A stretch of 64,000 bases of DNA from an uncultured Corynebacterium sp. GTDB lineage: Bacteria; Actinomycetota; Actinomycetes; Mycobacteriales; Mycobacteriaceae. The notes beneath the pieces are model-generated. The model was not told the DNA's origin. It searched no databases and saw only the letters and a list, made by a program, of their open reading frames with translations. Position numbers and translations under genes: made by a program. The stretch is taken from the NCBI GenBank assembly GCA_946223355.1, contig CAMIPB010000003.1:1-64000 (forward strand), written 5' to 3'. Shown here piece by piece: positions 27,711 through 36,890 of this stretch (the first letter of the stretch is position 1; every line of letters starts with the position of its first letter).

Positions 27711-29393
27711 TCAGTAGCCCAACACCGTTGAAACCACGTCCCGTGCCTCGGTAGCACTCGTTGCTTCACAGGCCCGCTGCGCAGCCATGACACACGTATC
27801 AAAGTCGACGTCGCTCAGGTGTGCACCGACCGCTGCGACCGCATTGGCTGCAGCGGATAGTGAGCTAACACCTAAGCCAGTTAACACTGCTGCCAAGCGA
27901 GGATCAGCGGCAGCTTCGCCACACACACCAACGGGAGTACCTGTCTTTCGTGCGGCTTCACATGTGTGCTTGATAAGTCGCAGCACAGCGGGTTGCCATG
28001 GATCCGTCAAATGTGCCAACTGCGGCGACAGCCTATCAGCTGCCATCGTGTACTGCGTGAGGTCATTGGTCCCCACGGATACAAAGTCTAGGTGCGGGAG
28101 GATTGTATCTGCCATTAATGCAGCTGCTGGAACTTCTATCATTGCGCCAGGGATAAGCCCGCGTTGCCTACACATGTTTCCAAACCATTGTGCTTCCTCG
28201 GCAGTTGCAATCATCGGAGCCATCACCCAAACCGGAGCTTGAGAATCTCTGCCTTTAGCAGCCTCGGCGATTGCATCTAGCTGCCGGGTAATTAGCCCCT
28301 CGTTTTCGCGAGCAATACGGACACCGCGGACACCGAGTGAGGGATTCTCCTCATCCGGGAGAGTTGCGTAGCTAATTGGCTTATCTGACCCCGCATCAAG
28401 AGTGCGAATAACGACCTTTGAGCTCGGAAAAGCTTCTAAAACCTGAAGATAGATTTCGGCTTGCTCCTCAACCGTGGGCTCGTGAGACGCGGACAGAAAG
28501 GACAGTTCGGTTCGATAAAGTCCGATTCCTTCCGCCTGAGACGTTGCCGCTTGTCGGGCAGCCCGCCCGTCTGCCACGTTGGCTAATAGTTGCACTCTAT
28601 GTCCGTCGCGTGTCTTAGCAGGCCCCTGCCATTGTGAAATACGCTCAGCAGTCTTCCGAAATTCCGCTACTTTGGTTTGCGCCGCTTCTGGACTTACTCC
28701 GCGCTCCACGGTGCCCTGGTCGCCGTCAACGAGTACTTCCGCACCATCCGTAATATCTCGTAATGACTCCCCAACCGCGACGATGCATGGGATATTGAGT
28801 TGGCGGGCAATGATCGCAGTGTGACTTGTCGGGCCGCCTAATACAGTAACGAGTGCAACAATATGCTCTCTGTCTAAAGTGGCGGTATCTGCTGGAGCAA
28901 GATCATCCGCGAAAAGAATTGCTTGTCCTGTAACCTGCGGCAATCCAGGTTCAGGTTCTCCCCGCAGCTCAGCTAGAACCCGGTCCCGCACGTCTTTGAG
29001 ATCAGTGGTGCGTTCAGCCATAAGCCCACCGGCGGCTTCAAACATGCTCACGAATTTCTCTGTTGCCATTACTGCAGCGTATTCGGCTCGGTGGCCGGCA
29101 TTAATGTTCTTTTTTACCTGTTTGAGCCAGCCGCGGTCAGTTGCCATCTTCGAGGTAGCCACCAGGACCTCTGATGCATCTGCACTGACAGTTCTGCTTC
29201 GTTCATTGAGACGGTGGGCAACAGTGTTAGCAGCGGCTTGAAAACGCTCAAATTCAACGTCGCGTTCATCTTCTGCGATTTGCGGACCTTCTTGAGGAAG
29301 TTCGGGTCGGGGGCGCACCCAAACAGCCGGAGCAAAGGCAAAACCAGGGACTACACCGGTGCCGCGAACTTCCGGGAGTTCTTCGTAGCTCAT
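27711..29393 (-). CDS. ptsI: PTS enzyme I (phosphoenolpyruvate-protein phosphotransferase)
   Basis: A 560-residue cytosolic enzyme, normal length. It takes phosphate from PEP and passes it to HPr. Seen: the phospho-His site GGPTSHTAIIARQLNIPCIV, the PEP-binding GIGLYRTELSFL and LGVRGVRIA, FVSVGTNDLTQYTMAADR, and the catalytic Cys in GVCGEAAADPRL. The ATG at 29393 (MSYEELPEVRG) is chosen; GAAAGGAAAG lies some 12-14 bases upstream. The divergent gene is fruK. Confidence 0.95.
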   Translation of the reverse strand: MSYEELPEVRGTGVVPGFAFAPAVWVRPRPELPQEGPQIAEDERDVEFERFQAAANTVAHRLNERSRTVSADASEVLVATSKMATDRGWLKQVKKNINAGHRAEYAAVMATEKFVSMFEAAGGLMAERTTDLKDVRDRVLAELRGEPEPGLPQVTGQAILFADDLAPADTATLDREHIVALVTVLGGPTSHTAIIARQLNIPCIVAVGESLRDITDGAEVLVDGDQGTVERGVSPEAAQTKVAEFRKTAERISQWQGPAKTRDGHRVQLLANVADGRAARQAATSQAEGIGLYRTELSFLSASHEPTVEEQAEIYLQVLEAFPSSKVVIRTLDAGSDKPISYATLPDEENPSLGVRGVRIARENEGLITRQLDAIAEAAKGRDSQAPVWVMAPMIATAEEAQWFGNMCRQRGLIPGAMIEVPAAALMADTILPHLDFVSVGTNDLTQYTMAADRLSPQLAHLTDPWQPAVLRLIKHTCEAARKTGTPVGVCGEAAADPRLAAVLTGLGVSSLSAAANAVAAVGAHLSDVDFDTCVMAAQRACEATSATEARDVVSTVLGY

Positions 29394-29460
29394 AATAACC
29401 AACTTTCCTTTCAGAAAATGCGCCACGCACTATTGCGACTATAAATGCGAAGTTTCTTGA

Positions 29461-29493
29461 TAAAGTGTCCTTTGATTTATTCCACTTTACTCG
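29461..29493. promoter_or_regulatory. Inverted repeat TAAAGTG / CACTTTA between ptsI and fruK
   Basis: TAAAGTG at 29461-29467 and CACTTTA at 29483-29489 form a perfect 7+7 inverted repeat with 15 bp between. The right half extends to CCACTTTACTCG (29482-29493), whose complement CGAGTAAAGTGG recurs as CGCGTAAAGTGG before ptsH. It is a candidate operator for SugR or another PTS regulator. Confidence 0.5.
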
Positions 29494-29557
29494 CAGTTTA
29501 TGGACTTTTTGTTTCTGCAACTAGACAATGGAAAGCTGGCCGGGAGCATTACTTTTC

Positions 29558-30523
29558 ATGATTCTAACTTTTACTCCAAACCCGAGTGTTGACGTAACGT
29601 ACAAGCTTGCACAGCCCCTCGTTGAAGGTAGCCACAACAATGCTTGCGCCGTGTTCAGGCATGCAGCTGGCAAGGGAGTCAACGTCACTCATGCAATCCA
29701 CAAGGGCGGAAACGCTTCCCTAGCTCTTATTCCAGCCCGTCACGACGATCCCCTCATTGAATTGCTCAACCATGCCCGTATTCCATTCGAACGGGTAGCA
29801 GTTCCAGATTTTGTGCGAACCAACACCAAGATTACTACTGGTGACGGTTCTGTCACCCAAATCAACGGCCCTGGTATCACTTTGACTCCGCTGCTCTTAC
29901 AAAAGCTTGAGGCTAGTCTGTGTCAGATTGCACACGACGCGTCCTGGGTTGTTTTGGCGGGTTCGCTCCCGCCTGGTGCACCCGAAGATTGGTACGTGGT
30001 TTTAATGCAAGCGTTGCGTCGAAGTGTTCCTGATATCAACATCGCTTTAGACTCTTCGGGTATTGCCCTGCATTCTGTGAAAGAAAACCTTAAAACAGTC
30101 GTCCCGGACTTGTTAACGCCAAATTTGGCAGAGTTAGCTGAGGTTACCGATAGCAGCTTCGCTGAGCTTGAATCTGCTGTTGCCGTACAAGATTTTTCTG
30201 GTGTTATCGAGGCTGCACAAGTTTTTGTAAACCGAGGTGTTCCGACCGTGATGGTCACAATGGGTGCTCAGGGAGCTCTGCTGGTGACTGAAGACAAAGT
30301 GTTACACGCTTGTGCACCTGCGGTAACTGTAAACTCCGCGGTAGGCGCCGGGGACGCTGCCCTAGCAGCGTTTGTAACATGTATCCGCTACGGGGAAACT
30401 TTAGCCGACAGTCTTATTGAGGCCGTGGCATTTGGAGCAGCTACGACCACGCTAGATGGCACCGATTTCCCGGCCGCGCACAACATCAGCCGTGACGGAA
30501 TCGTAGTGGAAGAGATTAGCTAG
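29558..30523 (+). CDS. fruK: 1-phosphofructokinase (PfkB family)
   Basis: A 321-residue PfkB-family sugar kinase. It starts MILTFTPNPSVDVTYKL as FruK enzymes do, has the substrate loop HAAGKGVNVTHAIHKGG, LAGSLPPGAPEDWY, and the ATP-binding AVGAGDAALAAFV with the catalytic Asp. It would convert fructose-1-phosphate to fructose-1,6-bisphosphate; phosphofructokinase or tagatose kinase activity cannot be excluded by sequence alone. GGGAGC lies about 10 bases before the ATG at 29558. The expected next gene for the fructose EII permease is missing: ptsH follows after 74 bp. Confidence 0.85.
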   Translation: MILTFTPNPSVDVTYKLAQPLVEGSHNNACAVFRHAAGKGVNVTHAIHKGGNASLALIPARHDDPLIELLNHARIPFERVAVPDFVRTNTKITTGDGSVTQINGPGITLTPLLLQKLEASLCQIAHDASWVVLAGSLPPGAPEDWYVVLMQALRRSVPDINIALDSSGIALHSVKENLKTVVPDLLTPNLAELAEVTDSSFAELESAVAVQDFSGVIEAAQVFVNRGVPTVMVTMGAQGALLVTEDKVLHACAPAVTVNSAVGAGDAALAAFVTCIRYGETLADSLIEAVAFGAATTTLDGTDFPAAHNISRDGIVVEEIS

Positions 30524-30548
30524 CTTTCCCTTCGTGTACGAGTTAATT

Positions 30549-30560
30549 CGCGTAAAGTGG
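30549..30560 (+). promoter_or_regulatory. CGCGTAAAGTGG motif before ptsH
   Basis: The 12-bp sequence differs by one base from the CGAGTAAAGTGG found in the ptsI-fruK intergenic region. It lies 38-49 bp before the ptsH start. A shared operator for the PTS genes is inferred. Confidence 0.45.
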
Positions 30561-30597
30561 CGCACTAGCACATTGTAAAAACACGAAAGGAATTGTC

Positions 30598-30867
30598 ATG
30601 GCTTCAAAGACCGTGAAGGTTGGATCGACCGTTGGACTGCATGCGCGCCCAGCTGCAGTAATCTCCGATGCAGCGGCAGAATATGACGAGGATATTTTCC
30701 TCAACCTTGCGGGAGAAGAAGAAGACGAGGAAACCGATGCGGCATCCTCTTTGATGATTATGGCATTAGGTGCTGAATTCGGAGACGAGGTTACCGTAAC
30801 CTCGGAAAACGCCGAGGCAGTAGAGAAGATTGCCGCTCTTATTGAAAAGAACTTGGACAACTCTTAA
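30598..30867 (+). CDS. ptsH: PTS phosphocarrier protein HPr
   Basis: An 89-residue HPr. The phosphorylated His15 is in TVGLHARPAAVI and a Ser region follows in AASSLMIMALGAEF, corresponding to the regulatory Ser46 area. The stretch before it is very acidic (GEEEDEETD), as in other corynebacterial HPr proteins. It passes phosphate from enzyme I to sugar permeases. GAAAGGAATTGTC precedes the ATG. It ends 15 bp before the converging permease gene. Confidence 0.95.
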   Translation: MASKTVKVGSTVGLHARPAAVISDAAAEYDEDIFLNLAGEEEDEETDAASSLMIMALGAEFGDEVTVTSENAEAVEKIAALIEKNLDNS

Positions 30868-30882
30868 CTCCTGTTTCATATT

Positions 30883-32166
30883 TTAATATTTGGCGTTTTG
30901 GCCCTCTCCTATTGAGCCGTAGAGGGCCTTCATTATTGGGTAGAGCACGATAATTCCTACGGATCCCCATGCGATACCTTCGAGCTCAATAGCGCCGATG
31001 CTCAATGTGAGGTTGCCGATACCCGCTACCAACGCTACTGCAGCGGCTGTCAGGTTAACAGGATTATTGAAGTTGACTTTGTTGTCCTGCCAGATGCGAA
31101 TACCGAGCATTCCAATAAGTCCGTAGAGTACGAGTGTAGCGCCACCCAAAACACCCGTTGGGATCGTGAAGATGAGGGCGCCAAACTTCGGGATAAAGGC
31201 TAGAGCAATAGCGGTAAATGCAGCAACCCAATATGCGGCGGTGGAATACACGCGCGTTGCTGCCATGACGCCAATATTTTCTGCGTACGTAGTGGTACCT
31301 GAGCCACCAAATCCACCGGCCAGGGACGTCGCAAAACCATCTGCGATCAATGCAGTTCCGGCGAGATCGTCGAGATCACGTCCTGTCATCTCTGACACTG
31401 CTTTCACATGGCCGACGTTTTCCGCAATGAGAACCACCAGTACTGGCAACGCGATGAGTATGGCAGACAACGAGAACTCCGGGGTATGAAACTCCGGAAA
31501 ACCGATCCACTCAGCAGCCGCAATAGTTTCCTCAGCCCCCTCCGCAAGGTTGCCGGTCAATGCTGCGAAAACCCAACCGGCAAGGACACCGATGAGGATA
31601 GACAGGCGGGAGATCATTCCCCTACCAGCTACCGTAGCTAACAGGATGACAGCCAAGGTTATTGTCGCGACTAAAGGCTGTGACTGATAGTTTGTCGCGG
31701 CCGTCGGTGCCAGGTTGAGGCCAATGAGGGCAACAATGGCGCCGGTAACTGCTGGAGGCATTATTGCATCAATAACCGAACGTCCGGCGGCCCTAACAAT
31801 CAAACCGACTAGGACCAAAACAAGACCGGTGACTAAAACTGCACCGGCCTGCACTCCGATTCCTTGGCTCTGGCTCGCTGTCAAAGGCGCGATAAATGCG
31901 AACGAGCTGCCAAGGTACGACGGCAACCTGTTCTTGGTTATGAGCAAGAAGATGATGGTGCCCAAGCCAGAAAAGAGCAGCGTGGTGTTTACTGGGAAGC
32001 CCGTCAGTGTGGGAACAAGCAGTGTGGCACCGAACATGGCAACAACGTGCTGCATGCCGATTCCCACTGTCCGTGACCAACTAAGGCGTTCTTCGGGCGC
32101 CACTACTGCGCCTGGGGCAATGTTTTTTCCGTCGCCATGGACGGTCCAGCCAAATGAAGTACTCAC
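30883..32166 (-). CDS. uraA: Uracil/xanthine permease (NCS2 family)
   Basis: A protein of about 427 residues with 12-14 membrane segments and the NCS2 signatures: IGIGMQHVVAMFGATLLVP near the start, GSSFAFIAPL (substrate region), VLIAENVGHVKAVSEMTGRD, and GGFGGSGTTTYAENIGVMA. This matches UraA-type uracil:H+ symporters; xanthine or uric acid transport is possible. The GTG at 32166 (VSTSFGWTVHGDG) is chosen by family likeness; a TTG at 32175 directly after the hflX stop is in frame. No ribosome-binding site is clear, so translation probably depends on hflX read-through. Confidence 0.85.
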   Translation of the reverse strand: MSTSFGWTVHGDGKNIAPGAVVAPEERLSWSRTVGIGMQHVVAMFGATLLVPTLTGFPVNTTLLFSGLGTIIFLLITKNRLPSYLGSSFAFIAPLTASQSQGIGVQAGAVLVTGLVLVLVGLIVRAAGRSVIDAIMPPAVTGAIVALIGLNLAPTAATNYQSQPLVATITLAVILLATVAGRGMISRLSILIGVLAGWVFAALTGNLAEGAEETIAAAEWIGFPEFHTPEFSLSAILIALPVLVVLIAENVGHVKAVSEMTGRDLDDLAGTALIADGFATSLAGGFGGSGTTTYAENIGVMAATRVYSTAAYWVAAFTAIALAFIPKFGALIFTIPTGVLGGATLVLYGLIGMLGIRIWQDNKVNFNNPVNLTAAAVALVAGIGNLTLSIGAIELEGIAWGSVGIIVLYPIMKALYGSIGEGQNAKY

Positions 32167-32175
32167 AAGCGTCAA

Positions 32176-33654
32176 TTATGACGCATGATCAATGAATTCA
32201 TCTAACTCGTTGGCAATAGATTTAGGAATGCGAACTTCAAGACGGGTACCAGTATCTGTATATTCCTCGTTGCGAACGGTTCCTTCTTGGTGCACACGTG
32301 CCACAACATCGCCGCGGTCATAAGGTACATTCAGGAAAACGTGGGCATCCAAGGTATTAAGGAACAGCTCCACGCGAGTGTTGAGCTCATCAATTCCTTC
32401 ACCAGTATGCGCGGACACGAAAACCACGTTGTCCCTATCTAGTACGTGGCGCAACTCAGCCAAAACCAAAGGATCGGCTTTATCAATCTTGTTGATCACA
32501 ATGATCTCCGGAGGGGCCTTTTCACCCGTTTCCTTCACGATGTCGTAGATAACTTTGTTCACCGCTTCAATTTGCTTCAGCGGGAATGGATCCGATCCAT
32601 CTACGACGTGAAGCATGAGATCTGCTCCGAGAACTTCCTCAAGTGTCGACTTAAATGCCTCCACAAGCTGCGTGGGCAAGTGGCGCACAAACCCAACAGT
32701 GTCCGTGAAAACTACCTCGCGGCCGTCGGCAAGCTCTGCGCGCCTGGTCGTTGGATCCAGCGTTGCAAATAGCGCATCTTCAACCAAAACTCCGGCGCCA
32801 GTCATAGCATTAATCAGCGAAGACTTGCCGGCGTTCGTATAGCCTGCAATCGCAATTTTAGGGATGATAGAATTTGCGCGTTTTGCTCGCTTAACCTCGC
32901 GCGCTGTTTTCATACCCGCGAGCTCTTTGCGCAGCTTTGCCATATCTGTGCGCAAGCGACGCCGGTCTGCCTCAATCTTTGTTTCACCAGGTCCACGCAG
33001 ACCTACACCACCGTTGGATCCTGCGCGACCACCAGCCTGGCGCGAGAGGTTTCCACCCCAACCGCGTACTCGCGTGTAAAGGTATTCCATCTGCGCCAGC
33101 GACACTTGCGCCTTACCCTCTTTGGACTTGGCGTGCTGGGCAAAAATATCCAGAATCAACATTGTGCGGTCGATGACCTTCGTATCCAGCGCACGTTCAA
33201 GCGCAACCAATTGGCCTGGGTTAAGCTCACCGTCGCAGACCACAGTATCCGCACCAGTTGCGGCGACGATGTCTTTGAGTTCTTTGACCTTGCCTGAACC
33301 AATGTATGTGCCAGAATCAGGCCTATCGCGCTTCTGATAGAGCATTTCAACAACCTCAGCACCCGCTGTTTCTGCCAAGGCTGCGAGCTCGTCCATAGTG
33401 GCTTCAACTTCCGCCACTGTGCCTTCAGTCCACACCCCGACCAAAATGACTCGTTCCAAACGCAGTTTTCGATACTCAACCTCATAACCATCTTGAGTGT
33501 CCTCGGAGCGTATCGACGTCTCTTGGGTCACCCGGCGAAACGCGTTGCGCTCTGCAAGCTCCAGTTCGCCGACGGTGGGCAAAGTGTTTTCGTTTGGCTG
33601 TTGTGGCGCGTTGTCTTTGAACGCGCGTGCCAGTAACTCATCAGGATTAGTCAT
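32176..33654 (-). CDS. hflX: Ribosome-associated GTPase HflX
   Basis: A 492-residue Obg-HflX GTPase. The N-terminal nucleotide-binding domain includes YIGSGKVKELKDIV; the family signature GPGETKIEADRR and a coiled-coil follow. The G domain has G1 GYTNAGKSSLINAM, G3 DTVGFVRHLP and G4 NKIDKAD. HflX splits stalled or stress-damaged 70S ribosomes. The ATG at 33654 (MTNPDELLARAF) follows GAGAG closely. The permease gene follows without a gap. Confidence 0.93.
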   Translation of the reverse strand: MTNPDELLARAFKDNAPQQPNENTLPTVGELELAERNAFRRVTQETSIRSEDTQDGYEVEYRKLRLERVILVGVWTEGTVAEVEATMDELAALAETAGAEVVEMLYQKRDRPDSGTYIGSGKVKELKDIVAATGADTVVCDGELNPGQLVALERALDTKVIDRTMLILDIFAQHAKSKEGKAQVSLAQMEYLYTRVRGWGGNLSRQAGGRAGSNGGVGLRGPGETKIEADRRRLRTDMAKLRKELAGMKTAREVKRAKRANSIIPKIAIAGYTNAGKSSLINAMTGAGVLVEDALFATLDPTTRRAELADGREVVFTDTVGFVRHLPTQLVEAFKSTLEEVLGADLMLHVVDGSDPFPLKQIEAVNKVIYDIVKETGEKAPPEIIVINKIDKADPLVLAELRHVLDRDNVVFVSAHTGEGIDELNTRVELFLNTLDAHVFLNVPYDRGDVVARVHQEGTVRNEEYTDTGTRLEVRIPKSIANELDEFIDHAS

Positions 33655-33754
33655 TAATCTCTCATTGTTCCACACGAGCTGGTAGAAACAGCAATACTTT
33701 CGCTTCAGGCGATCGGTAGTTTTGTTCAGGTTACTTCGGGTTTAAGATGGGTAC

Positions 33755-34537
33755 ATGACTTCCCTAACTCCAACCGGCACGCCCCTACAGGAACTCGCGT
33801 CTTTAGGAATGAACTTTCCTAAATGGCAGGATGCTGTCGAAGCCGCTATCGCAACCGACCGTCTCGCAGTAACTGGCGAGGTTCGCGGCGGCCAACTAAT
33901 CCAGTACTCTGACCCTTCAGGTGCCCAACTTAACATCCTTGCAGTAGAGCCTTTTGCAACCTTCGTAGGTTTCGAAGGCATCACCAAAGGGTTTGCCCAC
34001 GTCCAAATGGTTAATGATGTTATCGCGTTACTGGACATTATCGATCCCTTTGGAAACACCCTTGCCCCGGCCACAGTCAACCTCGCCCAGGGGCCTTTGT
34101 TGTCCGACGAAGGTCAACAACAATGGCAGGAAATCTCTCTCGCTGCGCTTGCTTTAAACGTAGAAACCTACGAATCACCAGAAGCATACGAGAGCAAAAA
34201 GGGCGAGTACCCTGCGCTGTTTAATTCACCTGGAGCTGAAATTGTCAACGCAGGTACCGGTTCCGGTGTCCCCGACTCATCCTGCACCTTCGCAGCACGA
34301 GTGATGGAGGCGTCAATCAAGACTAATGAACTCACCGGTATAAAGTTCATACACGCAGTGATGGACGGAACCTTCCCATTCGATCTCTGCCTTCCAGAAT
34401 CCTTTGGCTCTGCTCCCTCCAAAGACACCATCATCACCGGCAGCGCACTGTTAACGGCCTCTGTGGCTGCACCTACTGGTGGCTGTGGCTCCGGAGGAGG
34501 GTGTGGCTGTGGCTCTGGAGGATGCGGAAGCCACTAA
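33755..34537 (+). CDS. Conserved protein with Gly/Cys-rich C-terminal tail, function unknown
   Basis: A 260-residue soluble protein. The body has no motif I recognise; it includes LNILAVEPFATFVGFEG, MVNDVIALLDIIDPFGNTL and DSSCTFAARVMEASIKTNEL, with the look of an alpha/beta fold. The last 19 residues, GGCGSGGGCGCGSGGCGSH, carry four Cys and a terminal His in a pure Gly/Ser background and would make a flexible metal- or cluster-binding tail. The codons of this tail are repetitive (ggctgtggctccgga...). The next gene begins 22 bp later, a small membrane protein on the same strand. Confidence 0.7.
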   Translation: MTSLTPTGTPLQELASLGMNFPKWQDAVEAAIATDRLAVTGEVRGGQLIQYSDPSGAQLNILAVEPFATFVGFEGITKGFAHVQMVNDVIALLDIIDPFGNTLAPATVNLAQGPLLSDEGQQQWQEISLAALALNVETYESPEAYESKKGEYPALFNSPGAEIVNAGTGSGVPDSSCTFAARVMEASIKTNELTGIKFIHAVMDGTFPFDLCLPESFGSAPSKDTIITGSALLTASVAAPTGGCGSGGGCGCGSGGCGSH

Positions 34538-34559
34538 ATTGGCCTATGGTGAACCTTGT

Positions 34560-35099
34560 ATGGATTTTAAGGTAGGCCCCGAGTCCACCCCGGCCCGTCG
34601 GTGGCTCGCGGTTTTATTTATCGCGCTATGTTGCGTCGCGCTCATTGGGGCACTCCGCCTACCGGGTTTATTCGTCTCTTTAATCCTGGTGGCTTTGGCC
34701 TACCTCCTTTTCCAGTCCCGGACCGACAATACTGAGCAAAACACAATCCGCACCTCAATCGATTTATCGGTTGAAGACATCACTGATGTCCTGGAAAGTT
34801 ATGAAAAATTCGTCAATTGCCCGGACGCGGATTGCATTGCAGATCGAACGTTGCACCGCCCTGCCCTCCTTGATGAGGACTGCCAGGACCCGGCCATTAC
34901 AGAGTTTTTCAACCAGCACGATTCCAACAAACGTTTTTTGCGCCGCCTCAATGCCCGTCTGGCAAAACCCCAACTTGAGGTTTCAGAGCTCGAACTACTT
35001 CTTAAGGTCACAGATAAGCGCGCTGCTGCTCTGAAAGAGTCTTGGCTTCTGGCTCGTCAGGCGGCCGCCCGGCTAGGCCCGGACTATCGCCGATCCTAA
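34560..35099 (+). CDS. Small membrane protein, function unknown
   Basis: A 179-residue protein with a short N-terminus, two closely spaced membrane segments (RWLAVLFIALCCVALIGAL, LFVSLILVALAYLLFQ) and a ~120-residue cytosolic helical domain with three Cys (NCPDADCIAD, DEDCQDPAITEFF) and a charged C-terminal end. The ATG at 34560 is chosen as the first before the membrane segments; the longer frame to 34479 lies inside the previous gene. It overlaps the converging dapF end by 4 bp. Its place after the Gly/Cys-tailed protein suggests cooperation, which is inference. Confidence 0.65.
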   Translation: MDFKVGPESTPARRWLAVLFIALCCVALIGALRLPGLFVSLILVALAYLLFQSRTDNTEQNTIRTSIDLSVEDITDVLESYEKFVNCPDADCIADRTLHRPALLDEDCQDPAITEFFNQHDSNKRFLRRLNARLAKPQLEVSELELLLKVTDKRAAALKESWLLARQAAARLGPDYRRS

Positions 35100-35947
35100 A
35101 ACAGATCTGTCAACTCGCCGGTCGCAATAATCCGCGAAGGTCCTGTAATCGTGGATCCTTGTTCGTCAACGGAAACCTCTATTTTTCCACCAGGTACTTC
35201 TACTACGACTGTTCCCGCAGTTTTTCCAGCATCCGCGAGCGCAGCAACAGCTGCTGCAACCGTGCCCGACCCACATGATCGAGTCTCCCCCACCCCTCGC
35301 TCAAACACGCGCATTGAGGTGTGCCCATTATGCAAAGGGGTGAGGATTTCAACGTTTACTCCACTCGGGAAGAAGGTTTCATCAAACTTGGGCTCTGAGA
35401 GCTCTAGTGTTTCGAGAGATTGAGGGGTCAATCCAGGAACCACCGCAGCCAAGTGTGGGTTTCCCAAATTGATGCCTAAACCTGCCACTGAAAACGACCC
35501 CATACGCGCCGTCGACAAGCCCATGACCTCAGGGATTCCCATCTCTACCGTGACCAACGCGTCGGTGTCGCTGAAGGACGAAATTTTCACCTCTTTCGCC
35601 CCAGCTCGAGTGCCCACACGGAACTCATCTAATTGAGCCAATTTCCTCGTGCGCAACCAGTGCGCAAAAACACGGACCCCGTTTCCGCACATCTCCGCGC
35701 GTGAACCATCAGCGTTGCGGTAGTCCATGAACCAGTCTTCAGGTTCCACCCCTTCGGGTAATTCCTTCAATTCGCCTGCGTCGATTAACGCTCGAGTCCG
35801 TACAACTCGCAACAATCCGTTTCGCCCAAATCCGGATCCTGCATCACAGAGTGCTTCCACGGTGGTCGAACTCAACGGTTGAGTTGCGTCCGGGTCTTCT
35901 ACAATAAGAAACGTATTTTCGGTTCCGTGGCCGAGTCCAAATCTCAT
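35096..35947 (-). CDS. dapF: Diaminopimelate epimerase
   Basis: A 283-residue DapF converting LL- to meso-diaminopimelate for lysine and peptidoglycan. Both catalytic Cys are visible: [18 protein letters not shown] and [17 protein letters not shown]. The start [18 protein letters not shown] matches the family. The ATG overlaps the miaA stop (ATGA), so the two genes are co-translated. Confidence 0.95.
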   Translation of the reverse strand: MRFGLGHGTENTFLIVEDPDATQPLSSTTVEALCDAGSGFGRNGLLRVVRTRALIDAGELKELPEGVEPEDWFMDYRNADGSRAEMCGNGVRVFAHWLRTRKLAQLDEFRVGTRAGAKEVKISSFSDTDALVTVEMGIPEVMGLSTARMGSFSVAGLGINLGNPHLAAVVPGLTPQSLETLELSEPKFDETFFPSGVNVEILTPLHNGHTSMRVFERGVGETRSCGSGTVAAAVAALADAGKTAGTVVVEVPGGKIEVSVDEQGSTITGPSRIIATGELTDLF

Positions 35948-36864
35948 GTCTGCGAGTGTACTGCTAAGGCCTGACTACACGTATCTTCCTGAGCATCCAA
36001 CCAATGAATTCTCGGGTCCCGGTTGAACCATGAACGCTGCCGTCGCACATAACGTCGAGTTCCAACTTTTGTTTTCTCGACCGCTTCTTCTAAAGACATG
36101 TCTCCAGAAAGGTGTTGTAAAACTTGTGCGTAGCCAATTGCACGACCCGCTGTGGAGTCAGCAACCAAGCCTTGACCTATGAGATGTTCGACTTCCTCGA
36201 TAAATCCCGCATCAAACATCAACTGGGTACGTTTTTCGATACGCGGATTAAGCCACTCAGGCGTCGTTTTAAGCCCCAAGAGCAATGTCCCCCACCTTGG
36301 CGGTGCATTTTTGGGAGGTTGGGTTGCTTTAAAGGGCTGGCCAGTTAGTTCAATGACTTCTAAAGCTCTTACAGTTCGGCGCGGGTCTTTGTCTTCAATA
36401 ATCGCCGCAGCCGCTGGATCCAGATCTGCCAAATGCGCATGAAGACGATCAATTCCTATCTCATTCAAAAGAGCTTCCCACTTAGCACGCACCTGCTTAT
36501 CTGTAGGCGGGAACTTCCAATCGTCTATCAGCGACTGAACATAGAGCATCGAACCACCAACCAAAATTGGTGTTTTCCCACGGCCCATAATATCTTCGAC
36601 ATCCGCAATGGCGTCACTTTGAAAACGAGCAACAGAAGCAGTTTCCGTTACGTCCCACACATCAAGTTGATGGTGCGGGATTCCTTCTCTTTCTTCTACG
36701 CTAATTTTCGCAGTACCAATATCCATTCCCCGATATAGCTGCATAGAGTCGACATTAACCACTTCGCCGTCGAGTTCATGAGCTAAAGAAATTCCTAATG
36801 CGGACTTACCAGAAGCAGTCGGACCTACCACTGCGATCGGGCGTATATCTTGCCGTGAATTCAT
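35944..36864 (-). CDS. miaA: tRNA dimethylallyltransferase MiaA
   Basis: A 306-residue enzyme adding dimethylallyl to A37 of tRNAs reading U-starting codons; MiaB then methylthiolates the product. Seen: P-loop [54 protein letters not shown], and [17 protein letters not shown] near the end. The ATG at 36864 is chosen because AAGGG lies 8-9 bases before it; the upstream in-frame ATG (36879) lacks a binding site. Confidence 0.95.
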   Translation of the reverse strand: MNSRQDIRPIAVVGPTASGKSALGISLAHELDGEVVNVDSMQLYRGMDIGTAKISVEEREGIPHHQLDVWDVTETASVARFQSDAIADVEDIMGRGKTPILVGGSMLYVQSLIDDWKFPPTDKQVRAKWEALLNEIGIDRLHAHLADLDPAAAAIIEDKDPRRTVRALEVIELTGQPFKATQPPKNAPPRWGTLLLGLKTTPEWLNPRIEKRTQLMFDAGFIEEVEHLIGQGLVADSTAGRAIGYAQVLQHLSGDMSLEEAVEKTKVGTRRYVRRQRSWFNRDPRIHWLDAQEDTCSQALAVHSQT

Positions 36865-36890
36865 CCAGGGGCCCTTCATTGTGAGCTAAC

